From Massilibacteroides vaginae (lineage in GTDB: Bacteria; Bacteroidota; Bacteroidia; Bacteroidales; Tannerellaceae), in contig NZ_FXDJ01000009.1 of assembly GCF_900178525.1 (NCBI RefSeq), positions 330,262 to 394,261 on the forward strand: DNA of 64,000 nucleotides. The letters are read 5' to 3'. Under the pieces are notes generated by a model. That model saw only the letters and a list, made by a program, of their open reading frames with translations. It ran no database searches and was not told the origin of the DNA. The translations under genes and the position numbers were made by a program. Below, in pieces: positions 52,241 to 62,258 of the stretch; position 1 is the first letter of the stretch; every line of letters begins with the position of its first letter.

Positions 52241-53536
52241 ATGTCTATTTCAGTTTTTAAAACGTGTGTTTTGTATATTTTGCTATCCTCTTTCGTCGGG
52301 CTACTGTCATGTAATCCGCAGAAAAAATCACAAGAGGAAGACCTGACCACCGAGTTTACCGACACGATTCAATATGTATATCAATATGGTGTCTGTGTCG
52401 ATACGTTGGACATAAGCGAGTATTTAATAAAGAATGGTGATAATCCGGCTTCTATTTTCGCTTCGCTTGGTTTTAGTGCGGCAAAAGCGGATTCTATCAG
52501 TCGTTCCGCAGCGTCTGTTTTAGACCCGACTAAAATTCGGGCAGGGCGTAATTACTTTACCTTCACTACGCAAGATAGTGTGGCGAATATTCGTTACATG
52601 GCTTTTGCTAAATCATTGACGGATTATGCGGTTATTGATCTGACGCAAGACACTGTTTGTGTTACCGAATTTTGCAAACCGGTAACCTACAAACGGGAGT
52701 ATATAGAAGGCACATTGAATTCTTCCTTGTGGAATGCGATCAGTTCGCAGGGTGCTGATCCTCAATTGTCCATGAAAATAGCGGATGTATATGCCTGGCA
52801 AATTGATTTCTTCGATGTGAAAGAAGGAGATTCGTTCAAGGTTTTATATGATGTGGCTTATATCGATGATACAACAGCCCTGAATATCGATGCGGTTCAT
52901 GCGGCGGTATTTACACATCAGGGAAAAGACTTTACCGCTATCCCTTTTGTGCAAGACAGTGTTTTTGAATACTTTGATCCCGAGGGGAATAGCTTGCGGA
53001 AGGCTTTCCTGAAGGCTCCGCTGGATTTCTTCAGAATAACTTCTCGCTTTACCAATGCCCGGTTCCATCCGATTCTGAAACGTTACCGAGCGCATCATGG
53101 TGTAGACTATGCTGCTCCTGTTGGTACGCCGGTTAAAAGTATTGGTGCCGGAACTGTGATTGCGAAAGGTTATGAAGGTGGAGGGGGAAACTTCCTGAAG
53201 GTAAAGCATAATTCGGCCTACACCACAACGTATATGCATTTAAGTAAGTTTGCGAAAGGAATAAAAATCGGCAGTCATGTTCAACAAGGTGAAGTGATTG
53301 CTTATGTCGGATCAACCGGCTTATCGACAGGACCGCATCTCGATTTTCGGGTTCATAAGCATGGGCAGCCAATCAACCCGTTACACATGGAGGCTCCTCC
53401 TTCTTTACCGGTAAAACCAGAACTGAAAGATAGCTTCTTAATTGTAAAAAACACTATCTTAGCAGCGTTAGACAGTTGTCATAACCTATCTAAAATAGAA
53501 CCTGAAACAATAAACGAATATGAAACTTTTAGGTAA
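52241..53536 (+). CDS. M23 peptidase-like lipoprotein with altered zinc motif
   Basis: The 431-residue protein has a lipobox signal (SSFVGLLSC). An N-terminal OapA/Csd3-like region (about 40-260) precedes a LytM domain. HHGVDYAAPVG supplies HxxxD (about 287), but the second motif reads GPHLDFRVHKHG: HxD where intact enzymes have HxH. Loss of that zinc ligand may mean reduced or no hydrolase activity, or an Asp-ligated variant. It is possibly a regulator of cell-wall hydrolysis. It overlaps the YccF gene by 17 bases. Confidence 0.85.
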   Translation: MSISVFKTCVLYILLSSFVGLLSCNPQKKSQEEDLTTEFTDTIQYVYQYGVCVDTLDISEYLIKNGDNPASIFASLGFSAAKADSISRSAASVLDPTKIRAGRNYFTFTTQDSVANIRYMAFAKSLTDYAVIDLTQDTVCVTEFCKPVTYKREYIEGTLNSSLWNAISSQGADPQLSMKIADVYAWQIDFFDVKEGDSFKVLYDVAYIDDTTALNIDAVHAAVFTHQGKDFTAIPFVQDSVFEYFDPEGNSLRKAFLKAPLDFFRITSRFTNARFHPILKRYRAHHGVDYAAPVGTPVKSIGAGTVIAKGYEGGGGNFLKVKHNSAYTTTYMHLSKFAKGIKIGSHVQQGEVIAYVGSTGLSTGPHLDFRVHKHGQPINPLHMEAPPSLPVKPELKDSFLIVKNTILAALDSCHNLSKIEPETINEYETFR

Positions 53537-53888
53537 CATCATTTGGCTCCTTTTCGGAGGTTTACTTACGTGCATAGAGTATTTGGTTGCCAGTTTTGTG
53601 CTGATGATCACCATAATCGGCATTCCATTCGGATTGCAGACGTTAAAGCTGGCGGCATTGGCACTTTCGCCTTTTGGCAGAGAAGTGACCAGCGACCCGT
53701 ATTCCGGCGGTTGTCTTTCTCTTGTGATGAACGTGATCTGGATATTGATCGGAGGAATCTGGATTTGTCTTACGCATTTGGTGTTCGGCCTGTTTTTATG
53801 TATAACGATTATCGGTATACCTTTTGGCATGCAACACTTCAAAATGGCTGCACTTGCGCTTTCTCCTTTCGGTAAGAATATTTCGTAA
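53520..53888 (+). CDS. YccF domain inner membrane protein
   Basis: The 122-residue protein has two internally similar halves: GNIIWLLFGGLLTCIEYLVA and MNVIWILIGGIWICLTHLVF, each followed by ITIIGIPFG and LAALALSPFG. This is the YccF family, of unknown function in the inner membrane. It overlaps the end of the M23 gene and is probably co-transcribed with it. Confidence 0.88.
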   Translation: MKLLGNIIWLLFGGLLTCIEYLVASFVLMITIIGIPFGLQTLKLAALALSPFGREVTSDPYSGGCLSLVMNVIWILIGGIWICLTHLVFGLFLCITIIGIPFGMQHFKMAALALSPFGKNIS

Positions 53889-53890
53889 AA

Positions 53891-54553
53891 TCAGTCGATC
53901 AGCGGATAATTCCTTCTGGCCTCTTCGCGTGAACAAGCGTTGAAGTGCCACCATTCGTACATTATTGTGCGAAAGCCGGCCTGTCGCATCACTTTTCTAA
54001 GCAGCAAGCGATTGCTTAATTCTTGAGAGGTTATTTTCCCTTCCCGCACCAAGACTTCTTCTGCTGTTATATGCGCTTCTTCGCCTAAGAAATCGAAAGA
54101 TGTTCCCATGGGAAGTTCTTTTCCCTGTGCATTAAGGATTGTTACATCCACTGCCATACCGTAATTATGGAGGCCGCCTCCTTTTGCGGGATTGCTTACA
54201 TAGTTTGTTTTATCAGTACCCCGTACTATATTCCACATAATTCGTTGAACGGACATTGGACGTGCCGCGTCAAAAACTAAAAGAGAATAGGAAGGATGTT
54301 CTTTTTTGAGTAGTTCTTGCGCCTTAAGTAGTTTTTTCGCCGCATCAGGATGTAGCCAGATTCCTGTTATTCCCTCGTATACTGCCTTCCCCATCAGGTT
54401 ATTGGGCGTTGCGTACTTCAGGCAAACGCGAATTGTTGAATCCACCTCAGCAACATTAACCATTCCAATCCGGGCTAAGTAAGCATCAAAATCTCCGGCA
54501 TTGCTGTTAACTATACAGAATAAGAAACAAAGAATGGTTATTAGCTTTTTCAT
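53891..54553 (-). CDS. D-alanyl-D-alanine dipeptidase (VanX/DdpX, M15D)
   Basis: The protein has 220 residues from MKKLITILCFLFCIVNSNA, a signal peptide; a TTG 12 bases upstream would overlap murI. Zinc and catalytic residues are in LHNYGMAVDVTILN (HxxxxxxD) and TIMYEWWHFNA (ExxH). ARPMSVQRIMW is the family Arg region. It cleaves D-Ala-D-Ala in the periplasm for recycling; a vancomycin-resistance function is not indicated because vanH and vanA are absent. It follows murI after 4 bases and converges with YccF. Confidence 0.92.
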   Translation of the reverse strand: MKKLITILCFLFCIVNSNAGDFDAYLARIGMVNVAEVDSTIRVCLKYATPNNLMGKAVYEGITGIWLHPDAAKKLLKAQELLKKEHPSYSLLVFDAARPMSVQRIMWNIVRGTDKTNYVSNPAKGGGLHNYGMAVDVTILNAQGKELPMGTSFDFLGEEAHITAEEVLVREGKITSQELSNRLLLRKVMRQAGFRTIMYEWWHFNACSREEARRNYPLID

Positions 54554-54557
54554 TAGC

Positions 54558-55391
54558 TCAATCAATGGAGATTTGTTCTACGCTGATTGATTCCGAAAGA
54601 AAAACAGCGGCAGCTTCAGAAAACTTATCGGCTGATTCTGTGGTAAGAAAGCGTGTGTTATGTCCTCTTGTTAAACGGTTTTCCATTTCCGGATGCCGTT
54701 GCAGATAGTCTTTCAGGCTTTCCGCTACCCGTTCGCCTTGCGAAAACAAATTTACCCCGGCAGGCAGATAGTGTCTGATCTTATCAATAAGCAGTGGATA
54801 GTGTGTACACCCAAGCACCAACGTGTCTATTTGCATATCCACACTAAACAGCTCATCTAAGTATTTACGAATAAAGTAGTCTGCTCCCGGTGAGTTAAAT
54901 TCATTGTTTTCCACTAAGGGAACCCACATTGGGCAAGCTTTACCTGTAACCTTAATATGCGGAAACATTTTGGCTAATTCAAGCTCGTATGAACGGGATG
55001 TGATAGTGCCATTTGTGCCTACTACGCCGATATGCTTTGAGTGGCTTAAGCTATCCAGTACCTCCACCGTAGGACGTATAACTCCGAGCACACGTCTTTT
55101 CTCATCCCATTGGGCAAGATCATTTTGCTGGATTGTGCGTAACGCCTTTGCAGATGCCGTATTGCAGGCCAAAATCACTAAATGGCATCCCTCTTCAAAT
55201 AAGCGGTAAACGGCCTGACGGGTAAACTTATATACAACCTCAAAAGAACGAGGCCCGTATGGCGCACGTGCGTTATCTCCTAAATAAATGTAGTCATATT
55301 CAGGTAATGCATTTCTGATTTCGTCCAGTATGGTAAGTCCTCCGTATCCGGAATCAAAAACGCCAATTGGTCCTGCCTTTTTCGAAAGCAT
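54558..55391 (-). CDS. murI: Glutamate racemase
   Basis: The protein has 277 residues from MLSKKAGPIGVFDSGYGG; the in-frame extension to 55,454 runs over the terminator. GVFDSGYGGLTILDEI, LVILACNTASAKAL (first catalytic Cys) and LVLGCTHYPLLIDKI (second Cys) are diagnostic. It makes D-glutamate for peptidoglycan. It lies downstream of the skp genes after a terminator. Confidence 0.96.
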   Translation of the reverse strand: MLSKKAGPIGVFDSGYGGLTILDEIRNALPEYDYIYLGDNARAPYGPRSFEVVYKFTRQAVYRLFEEGCHLVILACNTASAKALRTIQQNDLAQWDEKRRVLGVIRPTVEVLDSLSHSKHIGVVGTNGTITSRSYELELAKMFPHIKVTGKACPMWVPLVENNEFNSPGADYFIRKYLDELFSVDMQIDTLVLGCTHYPLLIDKIRHYLPAGVNLFSQGERVAESLKDYLQRHPEMENRLTRGHNTRFLTTESADKFSEAAAVFLSESISVEQISID

Positions 55392-55412
55392 AATATCTTG
55401 ATTAAATAGAAT

Positions 55413-55452
55413 AAAAAAAGGATGCCTGTCATGATCTGACCGACATCCTTTC
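55413..55452 (-). terminator. Terminator between skp and murI
   Basis: The arms AAAGGATG and CATCCTTT enclose an inner GTCA/TGAC stem, and seven T's follow on the leftward strand. Confidence 0.75.
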
Positions 55453-55471
55453 ATTTATAAATATCTTACGA

Positions 55472-55969
55472 TTATTTCAATCCCAATTTCGTTTTCACGA
55501 AAGAAGTCGCGTCGATAGAACCATTACCAATATGCAGTATCGCAGCCGGGTCAATAATGTAAGTGTAACCTTTTTCATTACCTACAGCTTTAATCGCGTC
55601 TTGCAATTTCTGTTGGATTGGCATCATTAATTCTTGTTGTTTCTTTTGCACATCTTGTTGAGCTACCTGCACGAAGTTGTCCATACGTTCACGGATATCT
55701 TCTATTTCAGACATTCTTCTCAACTTAATGTTTTCAGTCAACGAATCTTGCTGAGCAATATAAGCTGAATATTTGTTTGTGTATTCATCCTGCATTTGCT
55801 TCAGTTCAACTTTGTATTTCTCATTCAGGTCAGCCATTTGTGTTTCCATAGCTGATACTTCAGGCATAGCCATAAATACTTCCTGGGTGTTTACAAATGC
55901 AATCTTAACTTCCTGAGCAAAGGCTCCCAATGGGAGGATTAAAAACAATAAGATAATAAGTTTCTTCAT
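55472..55969 (-). CDS. OmpH/Skp periplasmic chaperone, copy 2
   Basis: The 165-residue protein has a signal peptide (LILLFLILPLGAFA), an N-terminal strand (KIAFVNTQEVFMAMPEVSAM), a long charged coiled coil (about 45-125), and a C-terminal AVGNEKGYTYIIDPAAILHI. Skp holds unfolded outer-membrane proteins before BamA. It is a tandem paralogue of the upstream gene and lies in the bamA run. Confidence 0.9.
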   Translation of the reverse strand: MKKLIILLFLILPLGAFAQEVKIAFVNTQEVFMAMPEVSAMETQMADLNEKYKVELKQMQDEYTNKYSAYIAQQDSLTENIKLRRMSEIEDIRERMDNFVQVAQQDVQKKQQELMMPIQQKLQDAIKAVGNEKGYTYIIDPAAILHIGNGSIDATSFVKTKLGLK

Positions 55970-56036
55970 CTGTTTATTCTGTTACGTGTTATTATTCAGC
56001 TATATAAATGTATTAAAAGCGCACAAATGTAAGCAA

Positions 56037-56552
56037 TTATTTTGAATATCCTAAACGAATCAATACTTCATTGCTTATATCAATTTTTGGCGAGGCAAAA
56101 ATAATACTCATCGCAGAAGCTCTATCTATAATTAATTGATATCCTTTCTGTTCGGAGATTTCTTTTACCGCGTTATATACTTCATCCTGTATGGGTTTCA
56201 TCAGGCTTTCTCTTTTCTTGTAAAGTTCTCCCTCTGCTCCGAAATATTTACGTTTTAGCTCCTGAGCTTCCTGTTCTTTCTTTACAATTTCCTCTTCGCG
56301 CTTTGTTTTCATTTCAGCAGAAAGGAAAACAAGATCGCTTTGGTATGTTTTGTACATATTCTGAGCCTCCTGTTGAATTGCTTCAACTTCGTTTTGCCAT
56401 TTCTGAGAAACTTGACTCAACTGTTCGTTTGTCATTTCGTATGACGGAATATTTTTGAGAATATATTCCATATCAATCAATGCGAACTTCTGAGCCGAAG
56501 CTGCAAAAGTGCATAGCAAAATAACGCTGCATAAGGCAATAACTCTTTTCAT
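56037..56552 (-). CDS. OmpH/Skp periplasmic chaperone, copy 1
   Basis: The 171-residue protein has a signal peptide (MKRVIALCSVILLCTFAASA), KFALIDMEYILKNIPSYEMT, a coiled coil (about 45-125) and EQKGYQLIIDRASAMSIIFA. It has the same architecture as the next gene; the two may form homo- or hetero-trimers. It is 83 bases downstream of bamA. Confidence 0.9.
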   Translation of the reverse strand: MKRVIALCSVILLCTFAASAQKFALIDMEYILKNIPSYEMTNEQLSQVSQKWQNEVEAIQQEAQNMYKTYQSDLVFLSAEMKTKREEEIVKKEQEAQELKRKYFGAEGELYKKRESLMKPIQDEVYNAVKEISEQKGYQLIIDRASAMSIIFASPKIDISNEVLIRLGYSK

Positions 56553-56635
56553 ATTCTTTCTCTTTTAATGATCGTTCTCTCTTATGACTACAAATATAAA
56601 GGAGCGTTTATTACTAACTCACTAAATTACGTTAA

Positions 56636-59329
56636 TTAAAACTCCTGACCTATAATAAAGTGGAAATTACCTCCACTACGTTCAGTTCTATTCGTGTAAT
56701 TAGGCGTGTCAAATCCATATGCCCAGTCAATACCCATCAATCCAATCATTGGAAGGAAGATACGAACACCTACTCCGGCAGAACGTTTCAGGTTGAACGG
56801 ATTAAAGTCTTTCAACTCTGTCCATGCGTTACCTGCTTCAATAAATGCCAATCCGTAAATTGTAGATGAAGGCTCAAGTAGGAAAGGATAGCGCAGTTCC
56901 ATAGCCAAACGTGAATAAGCATATCCGGGATTAGAGTAATCGGCAATACCTCCGTTTTCATAACCTCTTAGTCCAATAGTTTCTGTGGAGAAGCTACTTG
57001 AATAACCGCTCATTCCGTCTCCACCCATATAGAATGTTTCGAAAGGTGAGCGTTTATGTTTGTTGTATTCACCTAAAAATCCATATTCAACACGAGTCAT
57101 TAATACCGGTGTACGCTTTACTGACGTTGGAGTTAATGGCGAGAATATCTTTGCTTTGAACTTCCATTTATGATACTCGATCAATCGATATTTGTTATCT
57201 GCTTCAGTTGTCATCGAAGCATAATCCTTTCCATCCCACAGTGAGTAAGGAGGAGTTGCTGCTACAGATAATGAGAATTGAGATCCGGAACGAGTATAGA
57301 GCGGATTATCAATAGAACTACGTTGCAATAGCAATTCCAAATTGATATTATGGCTTGTACCGTTACGCATATTCAGATAGTAGTTCAGATAATCCCAGTC
57401 TTTTAATATATAAACCTGATAGTTTAGCGTAGCCATGAACTGGAAATAGTCATCCGGCCAATTCAAACGCTTTCCGTAACCTACAGATGCTCCTAACATC
57501 ATAATGTATTTATCCGGATTGTAAGCAGCTTCGTAGTTATAATAACCATTGTTATATCCACCACCATAACCGCCATAACCGCCGTAACCACCGTAACCAC
57601 CATAACCACCAAGTCCACCATAATATGGGTAACCTCCACTGTTGTTACTCAGATATTGACTGCTGATATCGGTTTGTTTAGAGAAATACGCGCTGACAGA
57701 TAATGTGTTCGGACGTTTTCCTCCAAACCAAGGATCCATAAATGAAATACTGTACGCTTGATAATAACGACCGTTTGTCTGCCCACTTAACGTAAGTGTT
57801 TGTCCTTCTCCCTGAGGAAGAATTCCTTTATAGCTTTTTGGATTCAGGAAATTGCTCATCGAGAAGTTTGTAAACCGTAAGCTTAACTTTCCGATCACAC
57901 CTGTTTGCCCCCAACCAGCAGAGAACTCAATCTGGTCATTCGCTTTAGACGTCAGATTGTACTCTATATCCACTGTTCCGTTTTCCGGATCAGGGAGTGG
58001 ATTCGGCGACATATTTTCCGGGTCAAAGTGTCCCATCTGTGCGATTTCACGAATAGAACGCATTAAATCTTCGCGGCTGAACAGCATCCCGGGTTTTGTT
58101 CTTAGCTCCCGTCGTACGATATCTTCATACAACCGGTCGTTTCCATTAATGATAATACGATTGATAGTAGCCTGTGTACCCTCGAAAATACGGATTTCCA
58201 GTGAAATTGAATCATTATGAACATCCACTTCTACCGGATCGGCATTAAAGAATAAATAACCATTATTGAAATATACGTTAGATACAGCATCCTCATCGGT
58301 TGATAAACGTTCACCTAATTTTTTCTGATTGTAAACCTCACCCGGCTTCATGTTAAGAACGGCTTCCAGGTAATCAGTTGGATAATGCGTGTTTCCAATA
58401 AAGCGAATATCCTTTAGGTAATATTTCTGACCTTCTTCAACACTGAGGTATACATTCACTCGTTTTTCGTCAAAGTTAGTAACGCTATCCGCAATTAGAA
58501 CAGCATCACGATATCCCTTTTCGTTGTATTTAGAGATGATATTCTTCTTGTCGTTTTCGTACTCTTCAGTAGTGAATTTTTTCGTACTGAACATTTCACG
58601 GATACTTGTCCTGAAGTCTCGTTTCAGCGAGAAGCGCTCGTTAGTCTTCTTCATGGCTTTTTTAAGCTCATAATCATTCAAAGCTTCATTACCCGCGATG
58701 TAAATCTGGTTAATCTTTGTTTTCTCGTTTTTATCAATATTTATGTCGATAATAACCTCCCCGTCTTTGGATATATCGTCTTTTTGGACAATGTCTATAT
58801 CCACATTTTTAAACCCTTTCCCGTCGAAATACTTTTGTATATAGATTTTCGCACGATCCATCAGGTTAGGAGTTACTTGATTTCCTTTCCTCAGCCCAAG
58901 TTTGGCTTCCAGGTCCTCGCGTTCACCTTTTTTAATTCCACTATAATTGATTTCCGAAATACGCGGACGTTGTTTTAACTGAATCTCGATCCATACCTGA
59001 TCGCCCTCAATCTTTGTGGCTAAAATTTTAACATCAGAGAAAAGACCATTTCTCCAGAAACGTTTGATGGCTGCCGTGATTTCTTCACCCGGAACAGCCA
59101 CTTCATCACCAATTGACAACCCGGACAAGCCGATTAATACATAATCCTCATAATTATTTTTCACACCCGTTACCGCAATATCAGCGATTTTGTACCGTTT
59201 AGGAGATAACGAGTATGAAATTACCGGCACTTCAGCCGGCGCATCAACCTGGGTAGTGTCATTTTCCTGGGCAGAAACCCCATAGGCAAAGCCTAAGAAA
59301 AATAAGAATAGCACTAATCTTTTGTACAT
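56636..59329 (-). CDS. bamA: Outer membrane protein assembly factor BamA
   Basis: The 897-residue protein has a signal peptide (about 1-20), five POTRA domains (about 45-480; for example GDEVAVPGEEITAAIKRFWRN) and a C-terminal Omp85 barrel with FAYGFDTPN-like strands ending FHFIIGQEF. An unusual Gly-Gly-Tyr tract occupies about 567-592, inside the barrel domain and probably in a surface loop. It inserts beta-barrel proteins in the outer membrane. It lies 8 bases downstream of uppS and upstream of the skp pair, the usual envelope-assembly order. Confidence 0.95.
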   Translation of the reverse strand: MYKRLVLFLFFLGFAYGVSAQENDTTQVDAPAEVPVISYSLSPKRYKIADIAVTGVKNNYEDYVLIGLSGLSIGDEVAVPGEEITAAIKRFWRNGLFSDVKILATKIEGDQVWIEIQLKQRPRISEINYSGIKKGEREDLEAKLGLRKGNQVTPNLMDRAKIYIQKYFDGKGFKNVDIDIVQKDDISKDGEVIIDINIDKNEKTKINQIYIAGNEALNDYELKKAMKKTNERFSLKRDFRTSIREMFSTKKFTTEEYENDKKNIISKYNEKGYRDAVLIADSVTNFDEKRVNVYLSVEEGQKYYLKDIRFIGNTHYPTDYLEAVLNMKPGEVYNQKKLGERLSTDEDAVSNVYFNNGYLFFNADPVEVDVHNDSISLEIRIFEGTQATINRIIINGNDRLYEDIVRRELRTKPGMLFSREDLMRSIREIAQMGHFDPENMSPNPLPDPENGTVDIEYNLTSKANDQIEFSAGWGQTGVIGKLSLRFTNFSMSNFLNPKSYKGILPQGEGQTLTLSGQTNGRYYQAYSISFMDPWFGGKRPNTLSVSAYFSKQTDISSQYLSNNSGGYPYYGGLGGYGGYGGYGGYGGYGGGYNNGYYNYEAAYNPDKYIMMLGASVGYGKRLNWPDDYFQFMATLNYQVYILKDWDYLNYYLNMRNGTSHNINLELLLQRSSIDNPLYTRSGSQFSLSVAATPPYSLWDGKDYASMTTEADNKYRLIEYHKWKFKAKIFSPLTPTSVKRTPVLMTRVEYGFLGEYNKHKRSPFETFYMGGDGMSGYSSSFSTETIGLRGYENGGIADYSNPGYAYSRLAMELRYPFLLEPSSTIYGLAFIEAGNAWTELKDFNPFNLKRSAGVGVRIFLPMIGLMGIDWAYGFDTPNYTNRTERSGGNFHFIIGQEF
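57559..57622 (-). repeat. 9-nt microsatellite encoding GGY repeats in bamA
   Basis: Units of CCATAACCG or close variants repeat in steps of nine, giving LGGYGGYGGYGGYGGYGG on the coding strand. The frame-preserving period (three codons) allows length change without disrupting the essential gene. Confidence 0.85.
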
Positions 59330-59337
59330 ACTAACAG

Positions 59338-60087
59338 CTATTGTTTATAAATTATTTGCTCACTTGTTTTACCAAAACGTCTCTCTCGTTGTTGATAATA
59401 CAATATAGCTCCATACAACTCTTCTTCTCTGAAATCCGGCCAGTATACATCTGTAAAATAAAGTTCTGCGTATGACAATTGCCAAAGCAGGAAGTTACTG
59501 AGACGTTTTTCTCCACCTGTTCTTATCAAAAGGTCAGGGTCGGGAATGTTACGGGTCGTTAAATGGTTTGACACCACAAGTTCCGTAATATCTTCCGGAT
59601 GCAAACTATTTTCGTTCACCTTTTCTGCCAATTGCCGTATTGCGTCTGTCAATTCCCAACGAGAGGAATAACTTAGGGCCAAAACAAGCGTAGTGCCTGT
59701 GTTGGCTGAGGTCTGATCGATGCAATCCTGTAAGGTGACACGTGTCTTTTCCGGCAGTTGAGAAAGATTCCCGATTGCCATCAGGCGCACATTGTTTTTC
59801 ATTAAATCAGGCGTTTCTTTATAGATTGCTGAAACGAGCAAATCCATAAGCGCGCGTACCTCTTCTAATGGACGACTCCAGTTTTCGGTCGAAAAGGTAT
59901 AGATCGTAAGATACTTTAACCCGATAGCAGTAGCTGCCTCAACAACTTTACGAACAGAAACAACGCCTTCCTGATGACCAAAGCTGCGGTCTTTTCCCTG
60001 CGCTTTAGCCCATCTTCCGTTTCCATCCATAATAACCGCGATATGTTGCGGTAAACTACTTAAGTCTATTTTATCTTTTAGTGACAT
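59338..60087 (-). CDS. uppS: Isoprenyl (undecaprenyl) diphosphate synthase
   Basis: The protein has 249 residues from [20 protein letters not shown]; the 38 in-frame codons upstream overlap the DUF6089 gene. [20 protein letters not shown] (catalytic Asp), [25 protein letters not shown] and [20 protein letters not shown] are UppS motifs. It makes the C55 lipid carrier for cell-wall and O-antigen precursors. Confidence 0.96.
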   Translation of the reverse strand: MSLKDKIDLSSLPQHIAVIMDGNGRWAKAQGKDRSFGHQEGVVSVRKVVEAATAIGLKYLTIYTFSTENWSRPLEEVRALMDLLVSAIYKETPDLMKNNVRLMAIGNLSQLPEKTRVTLQDCIDQTSANTGTTLVLALSYSSRWELTDAIRQLAEKVNENSLHPEDITELVVSNHLTTRNIPDPDLLIRTGGEKRLSNFLLWQLSYAELYFTDVYWPDFREEELYGAILYYQQRERRFGKTSEQIIYKQ

Positions 60088-60106
60088 TCGTCTTCTTAAT
60101 TTCTTT

Positions 60107-60811
60107 TTAAAAGTCGGAAAATTCCCTGATGTTATTACAAGGTTTTTTCCTTGGACCAAAGTCCCACGTGACTGAGAAAACCAACAAAGAATACCAATCA
60201 TTGTTTTTTAACCAGTCCGAATTCAGATTGTATGGATTGTCGAGCGTGTTGTTTCCTTCAAAATTGTCTCCAAACAATTTACGAACCGTAAACTCACAAC
60301 CCAAATTAACTCTGTTCTTTAGTTTATACTTTAAGCCTACTCCTAAAGGAATATTAGGCCCTACAAAAGCATCACCTCCTCCGCCAGCAAAAGTAAGACC
60401 AAGACCCAATGTAACGTAAGGACTTAATCTCCGCGTATTCATATACGCATATTTATCACTATACGGAAAAAAGTTAAACTCCACCTGTCCACCCAAATCA
60501 ATGATGTTGCGGTCGAATTTAGCTTGTGCATTATCCGGAAAAACATTGTCTAAACCATCCGTGTTTCCTGTAACTCTTGCCCAGGCAAGATTTCCTTTAA
60601 AAGCAATCCTGAAATTGGCATTATACCGGAATACACCTCCAAATGCCGGATTGATACCCTTAAAAGGGGATGTTTTATTCGCATCACCCATGTAAGATGA
60701 AGCACCGACAAATCCTCCTATTTCATACTTGTACTCCTGAGCACAAAGCACGAAAGGAAAAACCAGTAAAAGGATTATTGTTGACAGCCGTTGAAAAAAA
60801 GTCGAAGTCAT
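60107..60811 (-). CDS. DUF6089 outer membrane beta-barrel protein
   Basis: The 234-residue protein has a signal peptide (about 1-24). It begins [20 protein letters not shown], the DUF6089 start, with alternating aromatic strands and [15 protein letters not shown] turns of a small barrel. The function is unknown. It is the regular neighbour of uppS-bamA in Bacteroidetes and probably shares their transcript (19-base gap). Confidence 0.85.
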   Translation of the reverse strand: MTSTFFQRLSTIILLLVFPFVLCAQEYKYEIGGFVGASSYMGDANKTSPFKGINPAFGGVFRYNANFRIAFKGNLAWARVTGNTDGLDNVFPDNAQAKFDRNIIDLGGQVEFNFFPYSDKYAYMNTRRLSPYVTLGLGLTFAGGGGDAFVGPNIPLGVGLKYKLKNRVNLGCEFTVRKLFGDNFEGNNTLDNPYNLNSDWLKNNDWYSLLVFSVTWDFGPRKKPCNNIREFSDF

Positions 60812-60890
60812 ATCTTATTACTTATAATTCCATACCTTCTTTTTTAAACGGCAAAAGCCTCATAAAATTATACTTCACCAAACGGAAGTT

Positions 60891-62258
60891 CTATTTCTTA
60901 AATCCTAATCGGTTGATTCGTCCTATCCAAAGCTCTTCCAAATCTTTTTTCCCCTTTGCTTCTTTTCCGCCGAAAAGATGCATGTTATCCGCTTCGTCCA
61001 CAATCATCGAAGTATAAGCACGTGCTTTATAATCGTTGGGCATCACTACTACAGAGTCGGATAATACCCAAGTGATACCATTATCTTTTGAACGATATAT
61101 GTCTTTTAATGCTTGACCTTTTTCATCAAACCCTCCTACTATGAAAAATGTTGAATCATATAATGCGATCGAAGCTCCTTCCCTACTACTAAAGCCTTTT
61201 GTGGGATTTGTTGATACCCAGTTTAAACCATCCATGGTTGACCATGTATCTGATAAAACACTGCCTCCTGTTGTTTTTCCACCGGCAAGAAACAAGCGCT
61301 CACGATACATAAGATTGTATGATAAAGGTGCCGATCCTGATATAGGAAATTGTGCCGGAACTACTTTCCCATTCGACCATACGCCTGATTTATCCATGCT
61401 TGCAAATTGTGATGTGCCGTCTAAAGAGGCTATTATGGCAAGAGCCGAAGGCTTTTTAGCAGTTGTTTCTTCTTGAAGTACGCCGAGTATCGAAACAACA
61501 GACGGAGCGTTTTCAACTAACGTCCAAGTGTTTCCATCGGAAGAACTATATAGTTTTTGGTCGGAAGAAGGAACATACAGGTTGTTTTCGTATTCCGTCA
61601 GCATTTCCCATTTCACCGGGCTTTCCGGCAGACCATTCAGTTCCTGTGATGACCATGATCCTAAGTCGGAAGTCGAAGCTACGTACAGATGATTTCCGTC
61701 TGCCTCTTTTGTATACATGTGATATCGTTCCGTATCGTTTGTAGTAAAGACAACAACTTTTCTTTCGGACACAGATGCCCCCGGAAGAGTTACATTATGT
61801 TTCGCCCAAACCATTGAGTCCGGAACTACCTGATGTACGTTCAACTTTGTTTCGTATGCTTTTTTAGTAATCCCGTCATAGGCGGTAATAAAGAACCTTA
61901 CAGGCTTGGAGTAGTCTAATGAATCCGTTCCGTTCCAATATAAAGTATCCCCCACCGCTTCTTGAATTACTTCAATCTTTCCTAAACTAATAGGCGACAT
62001 ATACGTAACAGACGCTACAACCTTGTCTACTACAGTACCGTACGGTAGAGAATCTTGGTTGAAGATTCGTCCGCTAATCTGATCAATCGTGAATTTAGTT
62101 GTAGTTAATTCGGGAATCGAATCGTGCTTTAAGGTAAAAGCAGAAATCTGACAATTTTTCGCGATTTCATTACTATAATCTGTATCATCAGAACCCAAGC
62201 AAGACGATAGTAACAAAGTGAAACAGCCCGTAAAAAATAAAATTATTCTATTTTCCAT
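60891..62258 (-). CDS. DUF6242 lipoprotein with beta-propeller-like C-terminus
   Basis: The protein has 455 residues from MENRIILFFTGCFTLLLSSC, a lipobox signal. The N-terminal part (about 25-150) is Ig-like (TTKFTIDQISGRIFNQDSLP). The C-terminal part (about 160-450) has repeated kelch/BNR-like blades such as KLYSSSDGNTWTLVENAPSV and DIYRSKDNGITWVLSDSVVV. It is surface or periplasmic with unknown function. A phased array lies about 300 bases upstream. Confidence 0.8.
   Translation of the reverse strand: MENRIILFFTGCFTLLLSSCLGSDDTDYSNEIAKNCQISAFTLKHDSIPELTTTKFTIDQISGRIFNQDSLPYGTVVDKVVASVTYMSPISLGKIEVIQEAVGDTLYWNGTDSLDYSKPVRFFITAYDGITKKAYETKLNVHQVVPDSMVWAKHNVTLPGASVSERKVVVFTTNDTERYHMYTKEADGNHLYVASTSDLGSWSSQELNGLPESPVKWEMLTEYENNLYVPSSDQKLYSSSDGNTWTLVENAPSVVSILGVLQEETTAKKPSALAIIASLDGTSQFASMDKSGVWSNGKVVPAQFPISGSAPLSYNLMYRERLFLAGGKTTGGSVLSDTWSTMDGLNWVSTNPTKGFSSREGASIALYDSTFFIVGGFDEKGQALKDIYRSKDNGITWVLSDSVVVMPNDYKARAYTSMIVDEADNMHLFGGKEAKGKKDLEELWIGRINRLGFKK

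Noticed and set aside
53891..54553. Vancomycin resistance VanX
   Set aside because: No vanH, vanA, vanS or vanR genes are present; the murI neighbour and Gram-negative context fit peptidoglycan recycling.
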